A stretch of DNA of 64,000 nucleotides from Anaerolineales bacterium (lineage in GTDB: Bacteria > Chloroflexota > Anaerolineae > Anaerolineales > Villigracilaceae). Of the stretch, positions 25,686 to 34,023 are shown in pieces. The stretch is from assembly GCA_919902735.1 (NCBI GenBank), contig CAKKRM010000098.1, forward strand, positions 1,531 through 65,530. Reading direction: 5' to 3'. The notes under the pieces were generated by a model. It worked only from the letters and a program-made list of their open reading frames with translations, had not been told where the DNA came from and made no database searches. Every line of letters begins with the position of its first letter. The first letter of the stretch is position 1. Made by a program: the position numbers and the translations under genes.

Positions 25686-26474
25686 CTAGCCGGGTACAAT
25701 TTTTTCGATGAAGCCTGGAAAATAAATAATGAGAAATGCGCTGGTGATAAAGTAGGGGCCGTAGGGAATAAAAATCATCAAAGAATTTTTGTCATATTTT
25801 TTTGTGATCAATAGCCAGGCCACAAGGAAAAAGCTGACAAATCCGCCAAATAAAATTCCGAAGAGCAGGCTGAACCAGATCAGCGGCCAGCCGAGCATAA
25901 GTCCGATGATGGTGACCAGAATGACATCCCCGGCCCCAAGGGCTTCCTCATCGTCTGCTTCCTTTCCCATTGCAAGCATTCGCTTCGTGCGTATCCTTGA
26001 AAAGAGCACGCCCATATAGTAGAAAACGAGCATGATGAGCAGGCCGCTCAGGCCGCCCGTCAGAGTGGGTTTTAAGCCGTGGGTAACAAGACCAACTGTC
26101 AGCGCGAGGAATGAACCGAAGAGGCTGGTGGGGTGCAGGATCAGGCGGTGTTCCATGTCAATCGTAAAAATTACTCCAAAATATGCGGCTAAAATCAACC
26201 CAAGCGGGTAGCCAATTTTTGCGGGGGGTTGCAGCCAGGTAAATATGCTGATGGCAGGCAGGATGATTTGGACAATCCGGGCACGGGTTTTGCGGGCATG
26301 TTCATTTTGGCAGGCGCGCAGGAGAAAATAATCCATCCATGAAAACGGTGCGCCACACTGCAAACAAACCGGCTGGCTAAGCTTTCTTGTAACTGGAAGA
26401 ACGTCCGATAAATAATTTACGAGCTGTCCGGCGAACCAACCAAGCATAACAGGTATGACGAGTGAGATTGACAT
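25686..26474 (-). CDS. Type IV/Tad prepilin peptidase (A24 family)
   Basis: 262-residue membrane aspartic protease that processes prepilin leader peptides. First catalytic Asp in FTIDMEHRLILHP (about residue 104), second in GAGDVILVTIIGL (GxGD motif, about residue 183). The N-terminal region keeps CLQC (about 37-40) and one further Cys, a partly retained zinc-like motif of PilD. About eight transmembrane segments. It is the first gene of the TadE/TadG unit and presumably cleaves the TadE anchors. A TATAAT hexamer ends 8 nt before the ATG with no SD. Confidence 0.92.
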   Translation of the reverse strand: MSISLVIPVMLGWFAGQLVNYLSDVLPVTRKLSQPVCLQCGAPFSWMDYFLLRACQNEHARKTRARIVQIILPAISIFTWLQPPAKIGYPLGLILAAYFGVIFTIDMEHRLILHPTSLFGSFLALTVGLVTHGLKPTLTGGLSGLLIMLVFYYMGVLFSRIRTKRMLAMGKEADDEEALGAGDVILVTIIGLMLGWPLIWFSLLFGILFGGFVSFFLVAWLLITKKYDKNSLMIFIPYGPYFITSAFLIIYFPGFIEKIVPG

Positions 26475-26482
26475 TTGAAATT

Positions 26483-26488
26483 ATTATA
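26483..26488 (-). promoter_or_regulatory. TATAAT hexamer before the prepilin peptidase operon
   Basis: Perfect -10 element, 8 nt before the start codon. TTGCGG (complement of 26506-26511) lies 17 nt further upstream as a plausible -35. Predicts a leaderless transcript. Confidence 0.55.
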
Positions 26489-26598
26489 ATTCCAATTATG
26501 ATAGGCCGCAAAGTTGATGTGGGGTGTAGGTCAATTGCAATGTTCTTGGCGGAATTTTGAAACCGCCTTACAATCTTGATGGTTTAAGGAGATATATT

Positions 26599-27879
26599 AT
26601 GGAAGAATTTGTTATTGAGGGCGGGGTTCCGCTGCAAGGGGAAGTGATTCCTTCGGGAAACAAGAATGCGGCCCTGCCTTTGCTGGCGGCTTGTTTATTA
26701 ACGGATGAACCGGTGGTGCTTCACAATTTGCCTTTAATCCGTGATGTGCTTGCCATGCGAAAATTGATCGAAAGTCTGGGCGCTCAAATCGAAGAAGTGG
26801 ATTCAAACTCCTGGCGGATTACGACGCGAGAACTTACCGCCTCTCATCTGGACCCTGAGCTGTGTCGCCGCATCCGGGCATCCATCTTAATTGCGGGACC
26901 TGTTCTTGCGCGCGCGGGCGGCCTGCGCCTGCCGCCCCCCGGCGGAGATGTGATTGGCCGCCGCCGCCTGGATACTCATATTTTGGCTTTGCGGGCCTTG
27001 GGTGCAAAGGTCACTTATGATCGTGTTTTTGATATTGAAGCGGCTCAATTGCACGGCGCGGATATTCTTTTGGATGAAGCGAGTGTAACTGCAACAGAAA
27101 ATGTAGTGATGGCCGCAGTTCTGGCGAAAGGCGTTACGCAAATCCGCAATGCCGCTTCGGAACCGCATGTGCAGGAACTGTGTCAGTTTTTAAATTTGCT
27201 TGGCGCAAAGATCGATGGCATTGGCTCGAACACCCTGCGTATTACCGGAGTGGACGGATTGCACGGCGGCGAATATACGATTGGCCCTGACCTTCTTGAA
27301 GTGGTGAGTTATATCGGGGCGGCAGTCGTTACACATGGAAATATCCGCATCCGGAATGCTGGCGTTGAACACCTTGAAATGGTGGCGCAGGTCTTTCATC
27401 GTTTGGGCGTCCATTGGCAGGTGGATGGGAACGACCTGCTTGTGCCTTCCGAACAATCCCTGACGATTAACTCTGACCTGGATGGCGCAGTGCCTGAGAT
27501 TAAAACGAATATCTGGCCGGCCTTCCCCACCGACCTGACAAGTATTGCTATCACGGTTGCAACCCAGGCTTCCGGTTCGGTACTTTTTCACGATTGGATG
27601 TTTTCCGGGCGCATGTATTTTACAGATAAACTTGTCGGCATGGGCGCGAGAATAATTTTGTGCGATCCGTATCGCTGTTTGATCCAAGGCCCTACACAAC
27701 TCTATAGCGAAAGACTGGAAAGCCCCGATATCCGCGCTGGAATGGCGCTGCTGTTGGCCGCGCTGGCCGCAGAGGGTACGTCAAAAATACGAAATGTGGT
27801 TCAAATTGAAAGAGGCTACGAAAGGGTGGATGAAAAACTTCGAATGCTGGGAGCCAAAATTACCCGTGAAAGGGAATAA
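26599..27879 (+). CDS. murA: UDP-N-acetylglucosamine 1-carboxyvinyltransferase
   Basis: First committed step of peptidoglycan synthesis: transfers enolpyruvate from PEP to UDP-GlcNAc. 426 residues. PSGNKNAALPLLAA (18-31) and RRIRASILIAGPVLARAGG (90-108) are typical. In the catalytic loop LPPPGGDVIGRR the usual Cys is Asp117 (codon 26947-26949), the change known to make MurA insensitive to fosfomycin. ATG 26599 (MEEFVIEGG) is supported by AAGGAG 8 nt upstream; an ATG at 26557 has no RBS. A bidirectional terminator follows. Confidence 0.96.
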   Translation: MEEFVIEGGVPLQGEVIPSGNKNAALPLLAACLLTDEPVVLHNLPLIRDVLAMRKLIESLGAQIEEVDSNSWRITTRELTASHLDPELCRRIRASILIAGPVLARAGGLRLPPPGGDVIGRRRLDTHILALRALGAKVTYDRVFDIEAAQLHGADILLDEASVTATENVVMAAVLAKGVTQIRNAASEPHVQELCQFLNLLGAKIDGIGSNTLRITGVDGLHGGEYTIGPDLLEVVSYIGAAVVTHGNIRIRNAGVEHLEMVAQVFHRLGVHWQVDGNDLLVPSEQSLTINSDLDGAVPEIKTNIWPAFPTDLTSIAITVATQASGSVLFHDWMFSGRMYFTDKLVGMGARIILCDPYRCLIQGPTQLYSERLESPDIRAGMALLLAALAAEGTSKIRNVVQIERGYERVDEKLRMLGAKITRERE

Positions 27880-27882
27880 AAA

Positions 27883-27908
27883 GAGAGAGGCCGCTCACGG
27901 CCTCTCTC
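27883..27908. terminator. Bidirectional terminator between murA and a lipoprotein gene
   Basis: GAGAGAGGCCG/CGGCCTCTCTC, 11-bp perfect stem, 4-nt loop, A-run before and T-run after. Serves both convergent genes. Confidence 0.92.
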
Positions 27909-27919
27909 TTTTTATTCCC

Positions 27920-28528
27920 TTATTTTGAAACAATTACTTCTTTTTTGATTAGCACAGGGAATAGGTGATTGTCGCCGACTTTGTTGATAAAGGAACCGGC
28001 CGCAGTGCCTGTGTCTCCATTTGAGTATGTGATCCACGCCCATGCGTAATAATTACCTTTTGGCAGGGCTACGATAAGATTCTCGTTTTTAGTCAGAGAA
28101 TACGATAAATTTCCACATTGCCCAAATGCATTGGTGCTGAGGTTTAAAGATAAAATGATGGTACCCCCGGTTTCGTTTTGAAAACGGACATTGGATTGAG
28201 GGCCTGCTTCTCCAATATTTAACAACTTTGTGTTGCAATCATCCACGCCGCCTGCGGCCTGGGTGGCAGTAGGCAAAACGAGGGGTGTGCTTTGTGTTGG
28301 CAATGCAATCGGGGTAAAAGTGGGCAGTGAAGTAGGGCTGGGTATTTCTGTGGGGGGCAGGGGGGTGGCGGTGGGAATTGCCAATTGGGTCATCGCAACA
28401 ATCGTCCACGCGGCAGAGATGGCCGTACCTTCAACTTCGACAGGGGACATGGTCGGGGTGCCTTGCGGTCCACAGGCAGTGATAAATATGGCAATGACTG
28501 CCAAAACGGGTATTATTTTTTTAATCAT
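27920..28528 (-). CDS. Predicted lipoprotein with Thr-Pro linker (1)
   Basis: 202 residues. Signal peptide MIKKIIPVLAVIAIFITAC with a lipobox ITAC, so membrane-anchored outside the cytoplasm. A Thr/Pro-rich stretch at about 50-90 leads to a 110-residue C-terminal beta-like domain (LSYSLTKNENLIVALPKGNYYAWAWITYSNG in segments). That domain resembles the C-terminus of the next lipoprotein (KSPAGKYTYVAWVGG), so the pair are likely paralogues. ATG 28528 is supported by GGAGAG 4 nt upstream. Function unknown. Confidence 0.8.
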   Translation of the reverse strand: MIKKIIPVLAVIAIFITACGPQGTPTMSPVEVEGTAISAAWTIVAMTQLAIPTATPLPPTEIPSPTSLPTFTPIALPTQSTPLVLPTATQAAGGVDDCNTKLLNIGEAGPQSNVRFQNETGGTIILSLNLSTNAFGQCGNLSYSLTKNENLIVALPKGNYYAWAWITYSNGDTGTAAGSFINKVGDNHLFPVLIKKEVIVSK

Positions 28529-28559
28529 GGTTCTCTCCATTTCTTTATTTGCAACAAGC

Positions 28560-29246
28560 TTACTTGATTGTAATTTTGTCCTTGAAAATATTGATGGTCA
28601 GGTCTTCCCCTTCTGAAAGGGAAAACGAACCGGTGAACTGTCTGCCGCCAACCCACGCTACATACGTGTACTTCCCGGCTGGAGACTTTGCATTAACCGT
28701 TTTCTTAACTGGATACTCAAGGATCGTAACATACCCGTCTCTGGTTACGCAACGAAGTGATATGTAAACTTCAACCTTGGCTTTATTTACCAGATAAATG
28801 GAGCCAAATGGCAGGTTGGGCGGCAGCGTGCCGGAGAATTGCGGATGGGGAGTTGTTGGCGTCAACGGGTTTGGCGTGGCGCTGGGTGTCGTGGATAGAG
28901 CGCCGGCAGAAGGGACAGTCGAACTCCCCGTTACTTCTGTTCCTGCTGTAACTGTACCGGTGCCCAAAGTTGCAGTCAGTGTGAGCAATATTGGGTTCGG
29001 CGTTTCCGTTGATGTTGCAATTATCGGTGTATTGGTGGCAGTCATTACAACAGGCGTCTCGCTGGGCGCGATGGTTTCGGTTGGAAAGATCGCCTGAAGG
29101 GTCAGTTGCGAAACCACCGCGGCGGTTTCCTGCAAAACCGCTTCTGAAACTGGAGTTGGGTTGGATGTCTGCGGTTGAAGAGCGGCTGGCAGACAGGCGC
29201 TGAGTGAAACACCAAGCACAAACAACAGGGCAAAAAAATTTTTCAT
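28560..29246 (-). CDS. Predicted lipoprotein with Thr-Pro linker (2)
   Basis: 228 residues. Signal peptide KNFFALLFVLGVSLSAC with lipobox LSAC; Thr/Ser/Pro-rich linker at about 50-125; C-terminal domain FGSIYLVNKAKVEVYISLRC ... GKYTYVAWVGGRQFTGSFSL. I set the start at ATG 29246 because GGAGGAG lies 8 nt upstream and the signal peptide starts there; the open frame extends far upstream over the thioredoxin gene but without lipoprotein features. Adjacent paralogue downstream. Function unknown. Confidence 0.82.
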   Translation of the reverse strand: MKNFFALLFVLGVSLSACLPAALQPQTSNPTPVSEAVLQETAAVVSQLTLQAIFPTETIAPSETPVVMTATNTPIIATSTETPNPILLTLTATLGTGTVTAGTEVTGSSTVPSAGALSTTPSATPNPLTPTTPHPQFSGTLPPNLPFGSIYLVNKAKVEVYISLRCVTRDGYVTILEYPVKKTVNAKSPAGKYTYVAWVGGRQFTGSFSLSEGEDLTINIFKDKITIK

Positions 29247-29271
29247 AGCCGGCTCCTCCAGCAAGCAGAGT

Positions 29272-29616
29272 CTAATTTTGGTTAACCACATCCATGAATT
29301 GCGCCACAACCTCGCGCAACATGCGTTCGGGGAGCGCGCCAACCTGGCGATGCACAACCTTGCCACCCGAGACGAACAACAAAGTTGGAATGCCTTGAAT
29401 GCCAAATTTTTGCATCCATTCCGCGTGATCATCCGTGTTAACCTTTGCCACGATCAATTTGCCTTCGTTCTCTTTGGCAAGTTTATCCAGCGTCGGAGCT
29501 ATCATTTTACAGGGGTTGCACCACGGCGCCCAAAAATCCACAATCACAGGCAATGTAGATTGCATTACGACTTTTTCAAAAGCCTCGTCGGTGATGTGAA
29601 CAGGTTCTCCAGTCAT
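29272..29616 (-). CDS. trxA: Thioredoxin
   Basis: 114-residue thioredoxin: VIVDFWAPWCNPCKMIAP holds the redox CxxC as WCNPC rather than the common WCGPC; the cis-Pro is in GIPTLLFVSGG. Cytoplasmic disulfide reductase; Asn in the CxxC loop may shift its redox potential. AAAGGAT lies about 10 nt upstream of the ATG. Upstream of the two lipoprotein genes on the same strand with a 25-bp gap. Confidence 0.93.
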   Translation of the reverse strand: MTGEPVHITDEAFEKVVMQSTLPVIVDFWAPWCNPCKMIAPTLDKLAKENEGKLIVAKVNTDDHAEWMQKFGIQGIPTLLFVSGGKVVHRQVGALPERMLREVVAQFMDVVNQN

Positions 29617-29674
29617 TATTTTTATATCCTTTCCTATTTACTTATTTAGCCGATGGAGTATAACATAATTTCCC

Positions 29675-29683
29675 TGATATAAT
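29675..29683 (+). promoter_or_regulatory. Extended -10 TGATATAAT before ftsY
   Basis: TG-A-TATAAT, ending 8 nt before the ftsY ATG. No SD. Predicts a leaderless ftsY-prfB mRNA. Confidence 0.55.
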
Positions 29684-29691
29684 CGCCGCTC

Positions 29692-30603
29692 ATGAATAGC
29701 CTATTCTCACGATGGAAAGACGGACTCTCGCGCACAAGCAAAGCCGCGTTTGGGCAAATTGCATCCGTACTTGGTGCGTCCGAGATTAATGATGAAACAT
29801 GGGATGATCTTGAAACGCTTCTCGTTCAAGCAGATTTGGGAATCGAGACCACAACCGCCGTTTTGGATTCACTAAAACGCCTCACACGGACCGAAGGCCT
29901 GATTCGCGCCAATGAGCTTTTCTCTACGCTGAAAAAGGAACTGCGTTCGCGCCTCATCACACCGCCTGCTTTGAGCTTTATCAACAAACCGACGGTTATT
30001 TTGGTTGTTGGAGTTAATGGTTCAGGGAAAACCACAACGATTGCAAAACTTGCCTCACGTTTCACTGGTGAAAAAAAACAAATATTGCTTGGCGCAGCGG
30101 ATACCTTCCGTGCCGCAGCGATGGACCAACTCCAGGTTTGGGGTGACAGGCTAAAGGTCGAAGTGATCGTCGGCGCTTCGGAGAGCGACCCTGGCGCAGT
30201 GGCGTTCAATGCCGTTCAGGCGGGAGTCGCCCGGGGCGTGGATATCGTCATGATCGACACGGCAGGAAGATTGCACACCCGCTTCAACTTAATGGAAGAA
30301 CTGAAAAAGGTTAATCGCGTGGTTGGTAAGGCTTTTGCAGGCGCGCCGCATGAGGTGTGGTTGGTGTTGGATGCAACCACTGGGCAGAACGCATTGCAAC
30401 AGGCACGTTCTTTTAAAGAAGCAGTACATGTGACAGGCGTTATTTTGTCGAAACTGGATTCGTCCGCGAGAGGCGGCATGGCGTTTGCGATCCAGCGCGA
30501 ATTAGGGCTGCCAATCCTGTTTGCAGGGCTGGGCGAAAAGCCTGAAGATTTAACGCCTTTCGACCCCGATGCCTTTGTGGATGGAATTTTGTTGAATAAC
30601 TAG
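29692..30603 (+). CDS. ftsY: Signal recognition particle receptor FtsY
   Basis: SRP receptor GTPase that docks ribosome-SRP complexes at the membrane. 303 residues, without the long acidic A domain. N-domain helices, then G1 GVNGSGKTTTIAKLA (about 104-118), DTFRAAAMDQL, G3 DTAGRLHT, G4-like SKLD, and C-terminal GLGEKPEDLTPFDP typical of FtsY. prfB starts 8 bp downstream. Confidence 0.96.
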   Translation: MNSLFSRWKDGLSRTSKAAFGQIASVLGASEINDETWDDLETLLVQADLGIETTTAVLDSLKRLTRTEGLIRANELFSTLKKELRSRLITPPALSFINKPTVILVVGVNGSGKTTTIAKLASRFTGEKKQILLGAADTFRAAAMDQLQVWGDRLKVEVIVGASESDPGAVAFNAVQAGVARGVDIVMIDTAGRLHTRFNLMEELKKVNRVVGKAFAGAPHEVWLVLDATTGQNALQQARSFKEAVHVTGVILSKLDSSARGGMAFAIQRELGLPILFAGLGEKPEDLTPFDPDAFVDGILLNN

Positions 30604-30611
30604 GAGAGATT

Positions 30612-31698
30612 ATGCAGGATTTGCTTCAACGCTTGCAGGCCGCGAATGACCTGACTCAGCAATTAATGGTGCGTCTTTGACCTGACAGGCAAAGAGATTC
30701 AACTATCCCAACTCGAAAAAGAAATAGGCGAACCTGATTTTTGGAATGATTCCACGAATGCGCAAAAGACGATGAAGATCGTTTCCAGTCTGCGCACGGA
30801 TGTGGAATCTTGGAACGCATTAAAACAACAAATCCACGATCTGATGGAACTTGCAAAACTCGACGACGAGTCGTTACGCGCTGACTTGGAAAGTGAACTT
30901 CATAAAATTGAAGTTGATCTTGAAAAGCGATCTTTCGCGGCCATGCTTTCAGGGCCTTATGATCATGACGATGCCATCCTTGCCATCCACGCTGGCGCAG
31001 GCGGCACAGATTCACAGGATTGGGCGGATATGCTTCAGCGCATGTATTTGCGTTGGGCGGAAGATCACGGCTTCTCGGCAGAAATATTGGATTCAACACC
31101 CGGCGAAGAGGCGGGCATCAAAAGTGTGACCATTGCGGTAGGTGGTCGTTATGCCTTTGGTTATTTGCGTTCGGAAAAAGGGGTTCATCGTTTGGTGCGC
31201 CTTTCCCCATTTGATGCGGCGCATCGCAGACATACATCTTTTGCGTTGCTCGAAGTTCTTCCGCAGGTGTCTATGGAAGAAGTGGATATTGAGATCAACC
31301 CCGGTGATATAAAGCTGGATGTCTTCCGTTCGTCTGGCGCAGGCGGGCAGAATGTGCAAAAGAACGCCACAGCCGTGCGGCTCACGCACATTCCCACAGG
31401 GATTGTTGTGACATGCCAGAATGAGCGTTCCCAAAATCAAAACCGCGAGTTTGCCATGCGAATTATGCGAGCGCGGCTGTTGGAATTGCGTCAGGCCGAA
31501 AGAGAGGAGGAGCGGGCAGTTCTGCGTGGTGAATACACTAAAGCAGAGTGGGGGAGTCAGATCCGTTCCTATGTGTTGCATCCATATCAGATGGTCAAAG
31601 ACCACCGCACAGATTTTCAATCTGGGAATTCGCAAGCTGTTTTGGACGGCGACCTGGATGCCTTTATGGAAGCCTATTTGAAGAGCGTTGCAAAGTAG
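30612..31698 (+). CDS. prfB: Peptide chain release factor 2, with programmed +1 frameshift
   Basis: RF2 releases peptides at UGA/UAA. The first frame runs 30612-30677 (22 codons, ending CTT) and meets an in-frame TGA at 30678-30680. The classical CTT-TGA-C slippery site moves translation +1 to 30679, after which the frame is open to 31698 (about 361 residues in all). GGQ catalytic loop in SGAGGQNVQKN; stop-recognition tripeptide SPF in RLSPFDAAHRRHTSF. Start supported by AGGAG 5 nt upstream. The usual strong SD-like stimulator just before the slip site is not evident (only ATGGTGCGT). A low-UGA-termination feedback control is expected from the family. Confidence 0.95.
30672..30681 (+). other. 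RF2 programmed frameshift site
   Basis: CGT CTT TGA C: the recoding site found in most prfB genes. The downstream frame GAC CTG ACA continues as DLTGKEIQLSQLEKE, a normal RF2 N-terminal helix. Confidence 0.95.
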
Positions 31699-31706
31699 CC
31701 AGAATC

Positions 31707-31735
31707 AAAAGAGCAGGTTTTGAACCTGCTCTTTT
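31707..31735. terminator. Bidirectional terminator between prfB and the S1 gene
   Basis: AAAAGAGCAGGTT-TTG-AACCTGCTCTTTT, 13-bp perfect stem with 3-nt loop, followed by T residues; the complementary A-run serves the opposite strand. Confidence 0.92.
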
Positions 31736-31738
31736 TGT

Positions 31739-32515
31739 TTATCCACCAGTTGGAAGTCGCTTTTCCAATGTACTGTTGAACATTTTTTCCTGTTCTTCAG
31801 AAGCTGATTTATACGACTTGCGGCGAACTTTTTTGCCTTTTGATTTTTCGAGAGCCTGCGCCCATGCAATTTGCATTGCGGTGAACTGCGGTTCGTTGGA
31901 AACCTCAGTTTCCATAACGTATTCATCTTCCTTTTTACGTTTACCTTTGCCCTTCGCGCCAGTCCCAGGCTTGCGGTCTTCGCGTTCGGGTTTGGCTTCT
32001 TCGATGACTTCGGCCTGTAAAGCTTTCATGCTCAGGCGGATCTGGCGCTTGCGGCGATCCACATCCAAAACCTTGGCTTCGATCTCTTCGCCTTCTTTGA
32101 GAACTTCGCTTGCGGTTTTGACGTAGCCGTGCGTCAATTCACTGACGTGAATGAGACCAGGACGTTCAGCGCCGAAATCCACAAATGCGCCATATGTTTC
32201 GAGACGGACAACCTTGCCTTTAACAATCAGGTCAGGTTGTATTTCCTTCCATTCATAGGCCAGTGGCTCGATCATGGTGAGTTCGATACGGTCTTTCTTC
32301 ACGCGTCGTACCCAAACATCCACCGATTGCCCTTCCTTTACAACGTCTTCGACTTTGTTTACCGCTTCCGTCTGGAGTTGTGAGATGTGGATGACACCAG
32401 GTAAACTTTGTCCGATGTCAACAAGCGCCCCCGCGAGTGTCGTCTTCAAAATTTTGCCGCTGAGTTTTGTTTTTAGTTCAAGCGCTACGGCGGGCGCGCT
32501 GTCGGGTGTAGTCAT
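31739..32515 (-). CDS. S1-domain RNA-binding protein
   Basis: 258 residues with two S1 motifs: about 15-85 (LSGKILKTTLAGALVDIGQSL, GVIHISQL) and 95-165 (VKGKVVRLETYGAFVDFGAE, GLIHVSEL, DRRKRQIRLSMKAL). A basic, low-complexity C-terminus (KGKGKRKKEDE and KGKKVRRKSYKS) follows. Related to two-S1 versions of ribosomal protein S1/RpsA-like factors; likely acts in mRNA binding or translation. AGGAG lies 8 nt before the ATG. Monocistronic between two terminators or spacers. Confidence 0.87.
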   Translation of the reverse strand: MTTPDSAPAVALELKTKLSGKILKTTLAGALVDIGQSLPGVIHISQLQTEAVNKVEDVVKEGQSVDVWVRRVKKDRIELTMIEPLAYEWKEIQPDLIVKGKVVRLETYGAFVDFGAERPGLIHVSELTHGYVKTASEVLKEGEEIEAKVLDVDRRKRQIRLSMKALQAEVIEEAKPEREDRKPGTGAKGKGKRKKEDEYVMETEVSNEPQFTAMQIAWAQALEKSKGKKVRRKSYKSASEEQEKMFNSTLEKRLPTGG

Positions 32516-32591
32516 ATAGATTCTCCTGCTGTTTGAAATAATGCCGAAGAAAGATTATACCTGTCGGGTATAAATACGTCAACATGAATTT

Positions 32592-32774
32592 GGTAAGAAG
32601 GCATGGCTATTCCAAGGTCAGGAAAATCTTAACGCGAATTCCGCGAAAAGGCGAAAGACGCGAATTTTTCATTTATTTTCGCGTAAATTTGCCTGATTTG
32701 CGCTTTTCGCGTTAAGCCTTGCTACAAAATTAAAAAGATGTCAAGCGACTTTGGAAAAGCCATGGGTAAGAAGG
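32592..32774. mobile_element. MITE family A, copy 2, with 10-bp target duplication
   Basis: A 163-bp element (32602-32764), the same length as copy 1, with inverted ends CATGGCTATTCCAAGGTC and CATGGCTTTTCCAAAGTC (right end as reverse complement), flanked by the direct repeat GGTAAGAAGG at 32592-32601 and 32765-32774. Shared inner words with copy 1: GTCAGGAAAATCTTA near the left end and GTCAAGCGACTTT near the right. Confidence 0.87.
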
Positions 32775-32889
32775 GGATGAATGACCCAGCCGACATTGAG
32801 ACAGAATCTGTTTAAGTGAGAGGTGGCAGGTATGTTCCCGGCAGAGAGATCATTGGCAGTACAATATATAAAAAACCAAAGGCTGGCTA

Positions 32890-33777
32890 ATGGAAGACTT
32901 CGATTCCCTAAAACATAATCGGATAGGTTCCCCGAAATATAAAGTGTCGAACGCAAGTGTATTCGTCTCGGCGGGGGGATTCCACTTTATTGACCATCTC
33001 GACCCTGTGGAGGAGCTTTCCCCAGTCATTGACGGGGGCGCGCTTACCGATGAGGAGATTGCCTACATCGAAAAATCCCTGCAATCGAACCCGGGGCGGC
33101 TTGAGCATCAGGTGTTTGCGGTCAGACGGCACAGTGAGGTCAACGGTAAAAAAGCGCTGGATATTGGCTGTGGCGGCGGGTTGTTCCTCTCGAAAATAAA
33201 ACAGGCGGGCGCGGATGTGCTTGGCATCGAGCTAAGCGATACGCGAGCGTATTACGCTAAAACCAGACATGGGTTTGAAGTTGTCAAGCGCACCATCGAG
33301 GATGACTATTGGAAAAGTTATCACGGGACCTTTGACATGGTCACCCTGTGGGATGTGATCGAGCATGTCAACTACCCGCTTGCCACCCTGCGCTCTGCGG
33401 CGGATATACTAAAGAGCGGCGGCATTTTGCTGATCGATACGCCTTGCCGGGATGCGTTCTATCACCGCTTTGGAGAATTCACCTACTGGCTTTCGCGTGG
33501 GAAATATCCCACCTTTTTGAACGCCATGTATTCCGCAAAGCCGTTCGGCCACAAGCAGATTTTTTCGCTGGCGGAGATGAAGTCTGCGCTGGAGATGGCG
33601 GGGCTGGAAGTGGTGGAGTTGCGGCGTTTCCATGAACTGTCTTTCCCGTACAGTTTTTATTTAAAAAAACTGGTCAGGTCTGAGTTGCTTGTGAAACTGC
33701 TGCTGCCATTCGTTCACATCTTTTTTATTATTTTTCCCATCCGCAATAAAATGCTGGCTGTGGGGCGGAAGAAGTGA
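32890..33777 (+). CDS. Class I SAM-dependent methyltransferase
   Basis: 295 residues. SAM-binding motif I is ALDIGCGGGLFLSKIKQAGA (about 91-110), acidic loop LGIELSD, motif IV FDMVTLWDVIEHV, then GGILLIDTPCRD; the order matches the Methyltransf_23/UbiG-like group. The hydrophobic C-terminus (LLLPFVHIFFIIFPIRNKML) could touch the membrane. Such proteins often modify cell-surface glycans or lipids; substrate unknown. Start ATG 32890 follows a weak AAAGG. A MITE occupies most of the upstream spacer. Confidence 0.85.
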   Translation: MEDFDSLKHNRIGSPKYKVSNASVFVSAGGFHFIDHLDPVEELSPVIDGGALTDEEIAYIEKSLQSNPGRLEHQVFAVRRHSEVNGKKALDIGCGGGLFLSKIKQAGADVLGIELSDTRAYYAKTRHGFEVVKRTIEDDYWKSYHGTFDMVTLWDVIEHVNYPLATLRSAADILKSGGILLIDTPCRDAFYHRFGEFTYWLSRGKYPTFLNAMYSAKPFGHKQIFSLAEMKSALEMAGLEVVELRRFHELSFPYSFYLKKLVRSELLVKLLLPFVHIFFIIFPIRNKMLAVGRKK

Positions 33778-33802
33778 TTCTTGTACACGGATAACACGGA
33801 AT

Positions 33803-33991
33803 TTTTGGGGGGAATTTTGGGGCTTGGGAATAGCGTCAGAATCACTGAGGCAGTTTCTCGGTCGGGAAATGAGGCGGCCGCTTTTTGCACATGTCGCCAA
33901 ATATAATGTCGCATCTCAAAAGGTTTTGAAAAAATGCGGCTTCGAATTCATCGGCTGGGGTACCTGGGTCGCCCAATGCGGGCGGAGATGA
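33803..33991 (+). pseudogene. GNAT acetyltransferase remnant (C-terminal fragment)
   Basis: In the spacer after the methyltransferase gene one frame reads WGLGIASESLRQFLGRE, then MRRPLFAHVAKYNVASQ, then KVLKKCGFEFIG, stopping at 33989-33991. This matches the acetyl-CoA binding motif (GxGIATEAL) and the AHNxAS...VLEKCGF block of RimJ-type GNAT proteins. The N-terminal two thirds are missing, so this is a decayed gene. Confidence 0.7.
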
Positions 33992-34023
33992 TGTGGAAGG
34001 GGTAATCTTGATTCTCAAGTGAA

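Noticed and set aside
29247-29432. N-terminal extension of the second lipoprotein
   Set aside because: It runs antisense-frame over thioredoxin DNA; the signal peptide and RBS support 29246.
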